From Neocallimastix lanati (nom. inval.) (lineage: Eukaryota; Neocallimastigomycota; Neocallimastigomycetes; Neocallimastigales; Neocallimastigaceae), in NCBI GenBank assembly GCA_016946835.1, contig JACVTC010000076.1:541001-605000 (forward strand): a stretch of 64,000 nucleotides of DNA, written 5' to 3'. Positions 21,903 through 32,604 of the stretch are shown here, piece after piece. The notes beneath the pieces are model-generated. The model did not search any database. It was not told the DNA's origin and saw nothing but the letters and a program-made list of their open reading frames with translations. A program made the position numbers and the translations under genes. Position 1 is the first letter of the stretch, and every line of letters begins with the position of its first letter.

Positions 21903-22796
21903 ATTTTTTTTTGTTTTATTAATTACCTTTTTGTTATTAATTTTTATTTTCTTAATAAATAAAAATATATTAAATAATAATTGTTATAGATATTCTTTAA
22001 ATATTTTAATTAAATATATATTTTTATGTAAAATAAAATTAAAACTATAAAAATTTTTTTTTATATATTTTAAAAAATTAAATAAATTAAACTTTTAATT
22101 GGATATTTAAAAATTTATTAAAAAATTTTAAATTTTGGACATAAAAAATTAAAAAATTAATTTTATATCTATTTTTCTATTTTTTATATTCATTTTTAAA
22201 TAATAATTATTATTATTTAAAAATATATTATTATTTATAATATTATTTTTTTTTTATATTTATAATTTTTATTTTTTGATTATTTATATTTTTTATTTTT
22301 TGATTATTTCATAATAATAATTAAAAATATTATATAAAAAAAATATCAGTTAACAAAATTGAAAAAAAAAAAAACTTTTTAAATGTCTAATTTATCTCTC
22401 TTTTTCTCTATTTCAATATCTAATTATTAAAACTATTTATATTATAAAAAAAAAAAAAAAAAGAAAAGAAATAATAAACAAATTTTAAATCTCATTTATT
22501 AATTTTTAATTTTTTATTTTTATTTAATTTTTATTATTATTTTTTATTTTTTATTTTATTTTTTTTTTTTTTTTTGATTTATTAATAAATTATATATATA
22601 TTTAAATATATATTTTAATTTTTAATAATTTTAAATTCTATTAAATAAATATATATATACTATTTATAATAAAATGTTTATAATATAAAAAATATTTTTA
22701 TTTTTTTTTTTTCTTTTATTATTACTAGAAATATTAATAAATAATAACTAAACCTATTCAATTTGAAATGTATAATCTTTTGTTGGTTTTCTTTTC

Positions 22797-22827
<31 letters not shown>

Positions 22828-22967
22828 ATACCCACAACATTTAATATTTTTACACTGGAAAACATTCAATGTGAACAGAAGTTCCCCTTTATTTATATCT
22901 GTAATATTTATTATATATATTTAGTAAATTTTTTTCTATATCATTATTTCTATGATATAATGCTGCT
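21903..22967. other. Spacer between ankyrin loci; tail remnant at right
   Basis: Holds 5'-flank pieces (22075-22140 TTAATTGGATATTTAAA; 22330-22440 ATATCAGTTAACAAA...TCTCTTTTTCTC...ATTATTAAAAC), A/T runs, and the 3'-flank module 22755-22885 (TTTTGTTGGTTTTC, ACACTGGAAAACATTCAATG). 22886-22967, read one frame off the next gene, encodes its former C-terminal tail (GKAALYHRNNDIEKNLL). No independent gene. Confidence 0.6.
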
Positions 22968-25295
22968 TTACCATTTTTTTATACTATTATTTATATCTGC
23001 TCCATGTTCCAACAAGTATATTGCTAAATCTTTATTTCTCTTATAGCATGCATAAAATAACGGTGTGTCACCGTCACAATTTTTTTTGTTTACATCTGCT
23101 CCATGTTCCACCAAGTATTCTACTAAATCATTATATCCATATCTACATGCTCCAATTAATACTGTTTCATCTTTCCAATTTTTTTTGTTTACATCTGCTC
23201 CATGTTCCACCAAGTATTCTACTAAATCTTTATCTCTATTTTTACATGCAATAAATAATACTGTTTCAACATCATTATTAGATTTATTTATATTTGCTCC
23301 ATGTTCCACCAAGTACCGTACTAAATCTTTATTTCCATAGTTACATGCAATAAATAATACTGTTTCACCATCATTATTTTCTATATTTATGTCTGCTCCA
23401 TGTTCCACCAAATACTTTACTAAATCGTTATTTCCACCTCTACATGATCCAAATAATACTGTTTCACCATTATTATTTTCTTTATTTATGTCTGCTCCAT
23501 GTTCCACCAAGAATTGTACTAAATCTTTATTTCTACTTCTACATGATTCAAATAATACTGTTTCACCATTATTTTTTTCTTTATTTATATTTGCTCCCTG
23601 TTCTACTAAGTATTTAACTAAATTTTGGTTTCCACATTCATATGCAACAAATAATACTGTTTCACCACTTCGATTTTCTTTACTTATATCTGCTCCATGT
23701 TCCACCAATAATTGTACTACATCTTTATTTCCACTTCTACATGCCCAAAATAATGATGTTTCACCACTTCGATTTTCTTTATTTATATTTGTTCCACGTT
23801 CCACCAAGTATTCTACTAAATCTTTATTTCCACTTCTACATGATTCAAATAATACTGTTTCACCATAATTATTTTCTTTATTTATGTCTGCTCCCTGTTC
23901 TACTAAGTATTCAACTAAATTTTGGTTTCCACATTCATATGCAACAAATAATACTGTTTCACCAGTCTTTTTATTTTCTTTACTTATATCTGCTCCATGT
24001 TCCACCAATAATTGTACTAAATCTTTATTTCCACTTCTACATGCCCAAAATAATGATGTTTCACCATTATTTTTTTCTTTATTTATATTTGCTCCCTGTT
24101 CTACTAAATATTCAACTAAATTTTGGTTTCCTCTTTCACATGCAACAAATAATACTATTTCACCACTTCGATTTTCTTTATTTATATTTGTTCCACGTTC
24201 CACCAAGTATTCTACTAAATCTTTATTTCCACTTTTACATGCACGAAATAATACTGTTTCACCATTACTATTTATTTCATTTATATCAGCTCCATGTTCT
24301 ACAAAGTATTCTACTAAGTCTTTATTTCCACTTTTACATGCATGAAATAATACTGTTTCACCATTATCATTTACTTTATTTTTATTTGCTCCATGTTCCA
24401 ACAAGTATTCTGCTAAATTTTTGTTCCCACTTTCACATGCAATAAATAATACTGTTTCACCATCCAAATTTTCTTTATTTATATCTGCTCCATGATCCAC
24501 CAAGTATTCTACTATCTCTTCATTTCCACTTTTACATGCCATAAATAATGGTGTTTCTCTAATCATACAATTTTTATTTATATCTGCTCCATGCTCCACC
24601 AAGTATTCTACTAAATCTTTATTTCCACTTTGACATGCATTAAATAATGGTGTTATTCTAAACCTATTTTCTTTATCGATATCTGCTCCATGTTCTATTA
24701 AGCATTCTACTAAATCTTTATTTCCACTTCTACATGCAATGAATAATGGTGTCTGACCAAATTCACTTTCTTTATCCAAATCTGCTCCATGTTCTATTAA
24801 GTATTCTGCTAAATCTTTATTTCCACTTTCACATACATCAAATAATGGTGTTGTACCACATCTATCTTCTTTATTTATATCAAATCCATGTTCTACTAAA
24901 TAATACATTAAATTTTTATTTATATTTTTAATTTTATACATCTTTTTGGAACATAAACGACTAGTTAAATCATACAATTCAAAATAATCTATTATTATTA
25001 TTTTATATTTATCATTAGAGATTTCTTGATTTAATTTCTCAGAAGAAATAAAATTTTTATTTTTATATAGAAAAAGTAACCATTTAATAAAATTATTATC
25101 ATAAAATTTTAAATTATTAAAAATAGATGTTAATAATTCAATTTCTTCCCATTTTATTAATAATTTTATTAAAGTTGAAGATATATATAAATCATTATGA
25201 TTATCATTTATTAATCTTTCTATTTTTTTAGGTGTAAGTTTGTTTTTATAATATATTTCCAATAATATATCTTCCTTATTTATATGGTTATTCAT
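22968..25295 (-). CDS. Ankyrin-repeat protein (775 aa), largest of the array
   Basis: Intact frame from ATG at 25295 (MNNHINKEDILLEIYYKNKL). N-terminal domain 1-~125 (DLYISSTLIKLLIKWEE, FIKWLLFLYKNKNF, SNDKYKIIIIDYFE), then ~19 ankyrin repeats, ending ADINNSIKKW. The stop is created in a run of seven A: reading one frame over continues into the family's C-terminal tail, so the end is a derived truncation. A three-repeat block (TSLFWACRSG / VLFVAYECGNQN / VLFESCRS) occurs twice, a sign of internal duplication by whole repeats. Flanks are shared with the remnant at 21364. Protein-binding scaffold by family; biological role unknown. Confidence 0.88.
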   Translation of the reverse strand: MNNHINKEDILLEIYYKNKLTPKKIERLINDNHNDLYISSTLIKLLIKWEEIELLTSIFNNLKFYDNNFIKWLLFLYKNKNFISSEKLNQEISNDKYKIIIIDYFELYDLTSRLCSKKMYKIKNINKNLMYYLVEHGFDINKEDRCGTTPLFDVCESGNKDLAEYLIEHGADLDKESEFGQTPLFIACRSGNKDLVECLIEHGADIDKENRFRITPLFNACQSGNKDLVEYLVEHGADINKNCMIRETPLFMACKSGNEEIVEYLVDHGADINKENLDGETVLFIACESGNKNLAEYLLEHGANKNKVNDNGETVLFHACKSGNKDLVEYFVEHGADINEINSNGETVLFRACKSGNKDLVEYLVERGTNINKENRSGEIVLFVACERGNQNLVEYLVEQGANINKEKNNGETSLFWACRSGNKDLVQLLVEHGADISKENKKTGETVLFVAYECGNQNLVEYLVEQGADINKENNYGETVLFESCRSGNKDLVEYLVERGTNINKENRSGETSLFWACRSGNKDVVQLLVEHGADISKENRSGETVLFVAYECGNQNLVKYLVEQGANINKEKNNGETVLFESCRSRNKDLVQFLVEHGADINKENNNGETVLFGSCRGGNNDLVKYLVEHGADINIENNDGETVLFIACNYGNKDLVRYLVEHGANINKSNNDVETVLFIACKNRDKDLVEYLVEHGADVNKKNWKDETVLIGACRYGYNDLVEYLVEHGADVNKKNCDGDTPLFYACYKRNKDLAIYLLEHGADINNSIKKW

Positions 25296-25468
25296 ATTTA
25301 TTTTATTTTCTACTTTGATTTTTTTTTTCTTTTAATGCTTTAATAATATATTTTCTTTAATTAATTCTTATTATTTTAATAAATAAAAATATGAATAAAT
25401 AATGATTGTTATAAGTATTCTGTAAATATTTTAATTATAAATATATATAAAATAAAATTAAAAAAAAT

Positions 25469-25503
<35 letters not shown>

Positions 25504-25550
25504 AAAAAAAGGCTATCTTTCTATAGATGATATTCAAAATGAAAATAATG

Positions 25551-25599
<49 letters not shown>

Positions 25600-26340
25600 T
25601 ATATACATTTATAAAATTTAAATAAAATAAAAATTTATTTTGAATATTAAATTTATTAAAAATATTGAAATTTTGGACATAACAAATAAAAAATTATTAA
25701 ATATTATATATTTTCCATTTCTTATAACCATTTTTTTTTCGTCCTATGACCATTTTCCAGGTTTTCCTCAAAAAAGGTTTTTACGGGAATATGGTGGTTA
25801 GGGTCACAAGTAAGTATGTTCCGCTTATATTTTTAATATTATTTTTTTTTTTTTTTTTATATTTATATTTTTTATTTTTTGATTATTTCATTATAATAAT
25901 AATTAAAAATATTATATAAAACAATGTTAGTTAGCAAATAGAAAAAAAACTTCTCTATTTTTTAAATTTCTATTTATCTCTCTCTCTCTTTCAATATCTA
26001 ATTATTAAAGCTATTTATATTAAAAAAAAAAATAAAAAAATAATAATAAAATTTTTTAAATCTCTTTTTTAATTTTTAATTTTAATTTAATTTTTATTTT
26101 TATTTTTATTTTTATTTTAATTTTTTTTTTTTTTTTTTTTTAATTTGGTTTATTATTTAATTATATATATATATATATTTAATAAATTTAAAATCTATTA
26201 ATTAAATAAATATGTATCTATTTACAATAAAATGTTTATATTTTAAATAATGTTTCATTATTATTTTTATTATTATTTCTAGAAATATTAATAAATAATA
26301 ACCAAACCTATTCAATTAGAAATGTATAATCTTTTGTTGG

Positions 26341-26410
<70 letters not shown>

Positions 26411-26762
26411 CATATGCTAACAACTTCAAATATTTTTACATTGAAAATCATTCATTGTGAACAAAAGTTCCCTAATTTTTTTCCTTTTTTTATTTTTTTT
26501 TTTTTATAACTCAGACTGAAAAATATTCCAAGAAATTCAGTTTTACCAGTAATGAAATATTCAAATTTTTTTAAAAATTAAGTCATCAAATAAAAAAATA
26601 TTTATTTAAATCGAAAAAAGTATTATTAATATAAAAATAAAATATATAAAATTAAAAATAAAATTTGTATAAAAAAAAATTAAAATTAAATATACATATA
26701 TATATGTTTATATATATAAATTGAATAAAATTAAATAAAATTAAATAAATTAAATAAGATAT

Positions 26763-26817
<55 letters not shown>

Positions 26818-26885
26818 ATTAATAAATCATCAAAATATCATTCTATCTATTATATTTATAATATTAAATATTGTTTTATATATAA
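25296..26885. other. 5' flank and spacer; unexplained GC island
   Basis: 25511-25540 (GGCTATCTTTCTATAGATGATATT) is the upstream module. Long A runs lie at 25471-25500 and 25551-25595. 25728-25830 is a compact island of ordinary composition. 25915-26010 is the TC-rich flank module; 26330-26560 the 3'-flank module of the next gene (TTTTGTTGGTTTTC, TTTTACATTGAAAATCATTC, GAAATTCAGTTTTACC). A ~47-nt A run sits at 26769-26815. No gene. Confidence 0.6.
25511..25540 (-). promoter_or_regulatory. Conserved upstream module of the 775-aa ankyrin gene
   Basis: Minus strand ATATCATCTATAGAAAGATA, ~220 bases before the ATG at 25295. Same position and spacing as 2951; core TATAGAAAG instead of TATATAAAG. Confidence 0.4.
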
Positions 26886-28736
26886 TCATTTCCATAATAT
26901 AATACTATTTTTACCTTCCTTATTTACTTTATTTATCTCTGCTCCATTTTCCATCAAGTATTCTACCATTTTTTTATTTCCACGTTGACGTGCCCAATAT
27001 AACGGTGTTTCACCATCTTTATTTACTTGATTTATATCTGCTTCATGTTTCACCAAGTATTCTACTAAGTTCTTACTTCTACTATAACATGCATCAAATA
27101 ATGGTGTTTCATGATCTTCATTTTCTTTATTTATATTTAACCCAAGTTTTACTAAGTATTCTACTAAATCTTTATTTCCACTTTTACATGCAATAAATAA
27201 TACTGTTTTACCATTCCTGTTTTCCTTATTTATATTTGTTCCTTGTTCCACCAAGTATTCTACTAAATCTTTATTCCTACTATAGCATGCGTAAAATAAT
27301 GATGTCTCGCCACATCGATTTTCTTTATTAATATCTGCTCCATGTTCCACCAAGTATTTTACTATATTTTTATTTCCACTTTTACATGCATAAAGTAATG
27401 GTGTTTCACTAAACTCATTTTCTTTATTGATATCTGCTTCATGATCAACTAAGTATTCAACTAAACTTCTGTTCCCACTTTTACATGCAATAGATAATAC
27501 TGTTTCCCCATTGTTATACACTTTATTAATATCTGCTCCATGTTCCACCAAATATTCTACTAAATTTTTATTACTACTTTTACATGCAATAAATAATACT
27601 GTTTCACCATCTTTATTCAATTTATTTATATCTGCTCCATTTTCCACTAAATATTCTATTAAATCTTTATTTCCACTTTTACATGCATAAAATAATGATG
27701 TTTCACCATTCCAATTTTCTTTATTTATATCTGCTCCATGTACCACCAAGTATTCTGCGATATTTTTATTTCCGGTTTTACATGTATTAAATAATGGTGT
27801 TTCATTAAACTTATTTTCTTTATTTATATTTGCTTCATGGTCAACTTAGTATTCAACTAAATTTTTATTTCCACTTTTACATGCAATAAATAATACTGTC
27901 TCATCATCTTTAAGTACTTTATTTATATCTGCTCCATGTTCCACCAAGTATTCTACTAAGACCATATTTCCACTTTTACATGCAATAAATAATACTGTTT
28001 CACCATCTTTATTCAATTTATTTATATCTGCTCCATGTTCTACCAAGTATTCTATTAAATCCTTATTTCCACTTTTACATGCATAAAATAATGGTGTTTC
28101 ATTAAACTTATTTTCTTTATTTATATCTGCTTCATGGTCTACTAAGTATTCAACTAAATTTTTGTCTCCACTTTTACATGCAATAAATAGTGCCGTTTCA
28201 TCATTTTTATGTTCTTTATTTATATTTGCTCCATGTTCTACCAAGTATTCTAGTAAATCTTTATTTCCACTTCTACATGCATAAAATAATGGTCTTTCTT
28301 TATACATATTATCTTTATTTATATCTATTCCATGTTCTACTAAATAATATATTAAATTTTTATTCATATTTTCAATTTTATAAGTCTTCCGGTATCGAAG
28401 CCTATAATAAAAATTATTTTTTTTTTCATAATCTATTATTATTTTATATTTATCTTTAGAGATTTCGTGATTTAAATTCTTTGTTGAAATAAAAGTTGTA
28501 TTTTTATAGAGAAGAAGAAGCCATTTAATGAATTCATTATCATAAAGCTTCAAATTATCAAAAATAATTTTTAATAACTCCATTTCGTTCCCTTTAATTA
28601 ATAATTTTATTAAAGAAGAGGATATATATAAATCATAATGATTATCATTTATTAGACTTTTTAATTTTTCAGGCTTAAGTTCGTTTTCATTATATATTTC
28701 CAATAATATATCTTTCTTATTTATACTGTTATTCAT
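26886..28736 (-). pseudogene. Ankyrin-repeat gene with in-frame TAA
   Basis: ATG at 28736 (MNNSINKKDILLEIYNENEL), conserved N-terminal domain, then repeats. At 27846-27848 the codon expected to be TTA (Leu of EYLVDHEA) is TAA; the same frame continues without further damage for eight more repeats to 26886 (14 in all, 617 codons including both stops). A single substitution therefore splits an otherwise clean gene. The C-terminus (EGKNSIILWK) is shifted out of the family tail frame, as in other members. Translated as is, it yields a 296-residue protein with about five repeats. Read-through would give nearly the full protein, but nothing in the sequence indicates recoding. Confidence 0.88.
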
Positions 28737-29466
28737 ATTTTTTTTTTATTTGCTAATTATCTTATTGTAAATTAAATTGTATTCTCTTAAAAAATAAAAA
28801 TATATATAAATAATAATTGTTGTAGATATTATTTATGTATTTTAAGTAAATATATATATAATAAAAATAAAAAAAAAAAAAAAAAAGGGTATCTTTAAAA
28901 TAAAAAAATTTAAATTACATATACTTATATATAAATTTAATTTTTATATCCAATTCTTATATAATAATTATTATTATTTATAATTTTTATTTTTTTTTTT
29001 TTATATATTTAATATAATTTAATTTTTTTGATTATTTTATTATAAGAACTTAAAAATATTAATAATTATAAATATTAAAAATTATAATTATAATTAATAT
29101 TAAAAAGAATATCAATTATCAAATTGAAAAAGAAAAAAAGATTCTCTACCGTTTGAATCTCTAATTATCTCTCTCTCTAAATCTTATCATAAAAGCTATT
29201 ATATTATAAAAAAAAAAATAATACTATAATTTAATCCATATTTTTTTTTTTTTGTATGCCTACAAAATCTAATGTTTTCACACTGGAAATCCCGCAATGT
29301 AAAAAGAGGTTCCCTATTTTTTTTTTTTTTTATAACTCAATCTAAAAACTATTCCAATGAATTCAATATTACCACCCATGAAATATTTAAAAATTTTTTT
29401 TAAAATTAAGTCATCAATAAAAAATTATTTATTGAAATTAAAAAAGTATTATTAATATAAAAATAA

Positions 29467-29502
<36 letters not shown>

Positions 29503-29576
29503 TAATAAAAATAAAAATAAATAAAATTAAATAAAAAGGATATAAAAACATTTTTAAAAACATCATAAAATTATTA

Positions 29577-29611
<35 letters not shown>

Positions 29612-30256
29612 TTCAAACTATCCATAATACAATAATAAATATATAATATACATTATATAAATATAATTATTTTTTTTTTTTTTTGTCATTAATTTATTAT
29701 ATTATAATATATGAAATTTGAGGATCATATAATAATAATAATAATAATAATAATATTCTCTAAATTAAACTATGATATAAAAAAATAGAAAAGAAAAGAA
29801 AAAATAGTAAAATAAAATGAAATAAAAAAAAAATTAGAATATGGCATAATAAAAATAAATAAATAAGAAAAAAATATTAATTTTTTACCATTCAATAAAT
29901 ATTAAAACTTATCCCGATATTGATAATGATGATAGTCTTTGATAAAGTAAAAAAAAAAAAAAAAAAAAAAAAGGTATTATATATATATATATAATTATAT
30001 CAATTAATTATGAACAAGATGTTGATTTTTATGGAAAAAGAAAAAAAAAAAACATATTATAATATGCGATAAAATAACGAGGTCATTTTCTTCCGTCTTT
30101 TTTTATTTATTTATTTATTTATTTATTTTTATTTGATCCTTCAAAGTTTTAATTAAAGTATTTCTTACTTATATTAGCCTATATTTCCTCTATTTTCATG
30201 AATTAAATAATGGTATTTTTATCCTGTTAATTTTTTTTTTTTTTTTCTTATGATTA
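28737..30256. other. Spacer with flank modules and microsatellites
   Basis: Upstream module remnant GGGTATCTTTAAAATAAA (28886); TC-rich flank module 29100-29215 (TCTCTCTCTCTAAATCTTATC); 3'-flank module 29260-29400 (ATGTTTTCACACTGGAAATC, AATGAATTCAATATTACC); (AT)n 29470-29498; A runs 29578-29610 and 29948-29972; (AATA)n 29730-29755. 30060-30180 (GCGATAAAATAACGAGGTCATTTTCTTCCG) is less repetitive but unassigned. No gene. Confidence 0.55.
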
Positions 30257-31672
30257 TTATTTATTTATATCTGTTCCAAGTTTTACTAGATATTCTACTA
30301 AATCTTTATTTCCACTTTTATTTGCATAATAAGATGGAGTTTCATTATACTCATTTAGTTTATTTATATCTGCTCCATGTTCCACCAAGTATTCTACTAA
30401 ATTTTTATTTCCACTTTTACATGCATAAAATAATGGTGTTTCCTTAAACTTATTTTCTTTATTTATATCTACTCCATGATCTACCAAGTATTCAACTAAA
30501 CTTTTGTTTCCACTTTTACATGCACAAAATAATGGTGTTTTATTAAGCCAATCGTTTTTAGTTATATTTGCTCCATGTTCCACTAAGTATTCTACTAAAT
30601 CTTTATTTCCATTATAGCATGCATAAAATAATGGTGTTTCATTTTTCCAATTTTCTTTATTTAAATCTGCTCCAAGTTCTACTATGTATTCTACTAAATC
30701 TTTATTTCCACTTCTACATGCATCAAATAACGGTGTTTCATTATTTTCATCTTTTACATTTATATCTGCTCCATGTTTTATTAAGTACTCTACTAAGTCT
30801 TTATTTCCACTTTTACATGCATTAACTAATGGTGTTTCACCATTAATATTTTCTTCATTTATATCAGCTCCATGTTCTACAAAGTATTCTACTAAGTCTT
30901 TATTTCCACTTTCACATGCATTAAAAAATGGTGTTTCACCAAAATCATTTTCTTTATCTATATCTAATCCAAGTTCTATTAAATATTCTACTAAATTTTT
31001 GTTTCCACTAGAGCATGCATTAAATAATGGCGTTTCTTTATTCCACTTTTTTTTATTTATATCTGCTCCAAGTTCTATAAGGTATTCTACTAAATTTTTA
31101 TTTCCACTTTCACAAGCGTAAAATAATGCTGTTTCTTCATTCTTATTTTCTTTATTTATATCTGCTCCATGTTCTATTAAATATTTAACAAAATCTTTAT
31201 TTCCACTTTTGCATTCATTCATTAATGAAGTTTCACCATTCATCCAAACTACTTTATTTATATCTGCCCCATGTTCTACTAAATATTTTACTAAACTTTT
31301 ATTCTTATCATTTATTATATAAGTATATCTACAACAAAGCTCGTCTTTTTTTTCATAATCTATTTTAATTTTATTTTTATCATTAGAAATTTCTTGATTT
31401 AAATCTGTGACAGAAATAGATTCTTTATTCTTATATTGAAAAAGTAACCATTTAATAAATTCATCATCATAAAACTTTAAATTATCGAAAATTATTTTTA
31501 ATAACTCAAATTTATTATCCTTTATTAATGATTTTATTAAAAATGAAGATATATATAAATCATAAGTTTTCTGATTATTAAAGAAACTTTTTAATTTTTC
31601 AGGCGTAAGTTCATTTTCATTTTCATTATATATTTCCAATAATATATCTTTCTTTTTTATATTCCTATTCAT
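30257..31672 (-). CDS. Ankyrin-repeat protein (471 aa), WMNGE subfamily
   Basis: Intact, ATG at 31672 (MNRNIKKKDILLEIYNENEN). The N-terminal domain is somewhat divergent (a short ENEN duplication near residue 20; DLYISSFLIKSLIKD; FIKWLLFQYKNKE; SNDKNKIKIDYEKK). About ten ankyrin repeats follow, the first with KVVWMNGETSLMN. That motif and repeats ending ELGADINK are shared only with 43825-45588 and the relic 47262-48262, defining a subfamily. It stops mid-repeat (KLGTDINK) with no tail. No other domains. Function limited to probable protein binding. Confidence 0.87.
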   Translation of the reverse strand: MNRNIKKKDILLEIYNENENELTPEKLKSFFNNQKTYDLYISSFLIKSLIKDNKFELLKIIFDNLKFYDDEFIKWLLFQYKNKESISVTDLNQEISNDKNKIKIDYEKKDELCCRYTYIINDKNKSLVKYLVEHGADINKVVWMNGETSLMNECKSGNKDFVKYLIEHGADINKENKNEETALFYACESGNKNLVEYLIELGADINKKKWNKETPLFNACSSGNKNLVEYLIELGLDIDKENDFGETPFFNACESGNKDLVEYFVEHGADINEENINGETPLVNACKSGNKDLVEYLIKHGADINVKDENNETPLFDACRSGNKDLVEYIVELGADLNKENWKNETPLFYACYNGNKDLVEYLVEHGANITKNDWLNKTPLFCACKSGNKSLVEYLVDHGVDINKENKFKETPLFYACKSGNKNLVEYLVEHGADINKLNEYNETPSYYANKSGNKDLVEYLVKLGTDINK

Positions 31673-32560
31673 ATTACTTTTATGTTCTACTCTACCCTAT
31701 TTAAAAAAAATTTTATCTCAAAATAAAAATAAAAGTAAAAAGATTATTTTTTGATTTTAATATTTTATTTATTAAATAAATAAATAAAAAAAGAAAAAGT
31801 AATAAATAATATATATGTATGTATTGGATAATTGCAATAAAAATAGAAATAAATTTATAAAATTAAATTATTTTAAAATTTAATTGAAATTTAAAAAATA
31901 ACTATGTTAAGAAATATATATATATATATTTATGTATATGTATATATAAAAAGGGAAATTTAGATTTTCAATCTAAAAAAAAAAAAAAAAAATAAAAATA
32001 AAAATAAAAATATTATCTTTATTATAAAAATATTTTATTTTTTATTAATTAATAACTTAAAATCATTTTCACTCTTTTTTTAACTTTTAAAAAATTTTTC
32101 TTTTTTTTTTTTTTTTTATATTTTATTAATTAAATTTTTTCTTTTTTATTTATTAATTAAATTTTTTTTTTTTATATTTTATTAATTAAATTTTTTCTTT
32201 TTTATTTTTTTATTAATTAAACTTTATTAATTAAATTCTATTAATTAAATTTTTAAACTTATTATTTAATAATTAATTAAATTTAAAAGTGATCCATAAA
32301 ACTAAAAAGTGGTTTGAATGAAGTAAAAAGAAATAAAATAAAAAAAATAAATTATAATTATATTCAAACTTTTAAAATATAAAAAAAAAAAAATAAACGA
32401 GTAAAAAGATTTTTTTCCTATTTTGAATTATATTTTAAAATGTTAATTTTAATTATTATATAATTATCAATAATACAAGAAATATAGAATATTATATATT
32501 TTCATAATTATTTTACATTGAGTTTTTAATATCATTTCAACTTGAATAGTTGGGCTTTTG

Positions 32561-32604
<44 letters not shown>

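Noticed and set aside
27846-27848. Stop-codon reassignment (TAA read as Leu)
   Set aside because: All intact genes here terminate normally at TAA/TGA and no other internal TAA is conserved; a point mutation is simpler.
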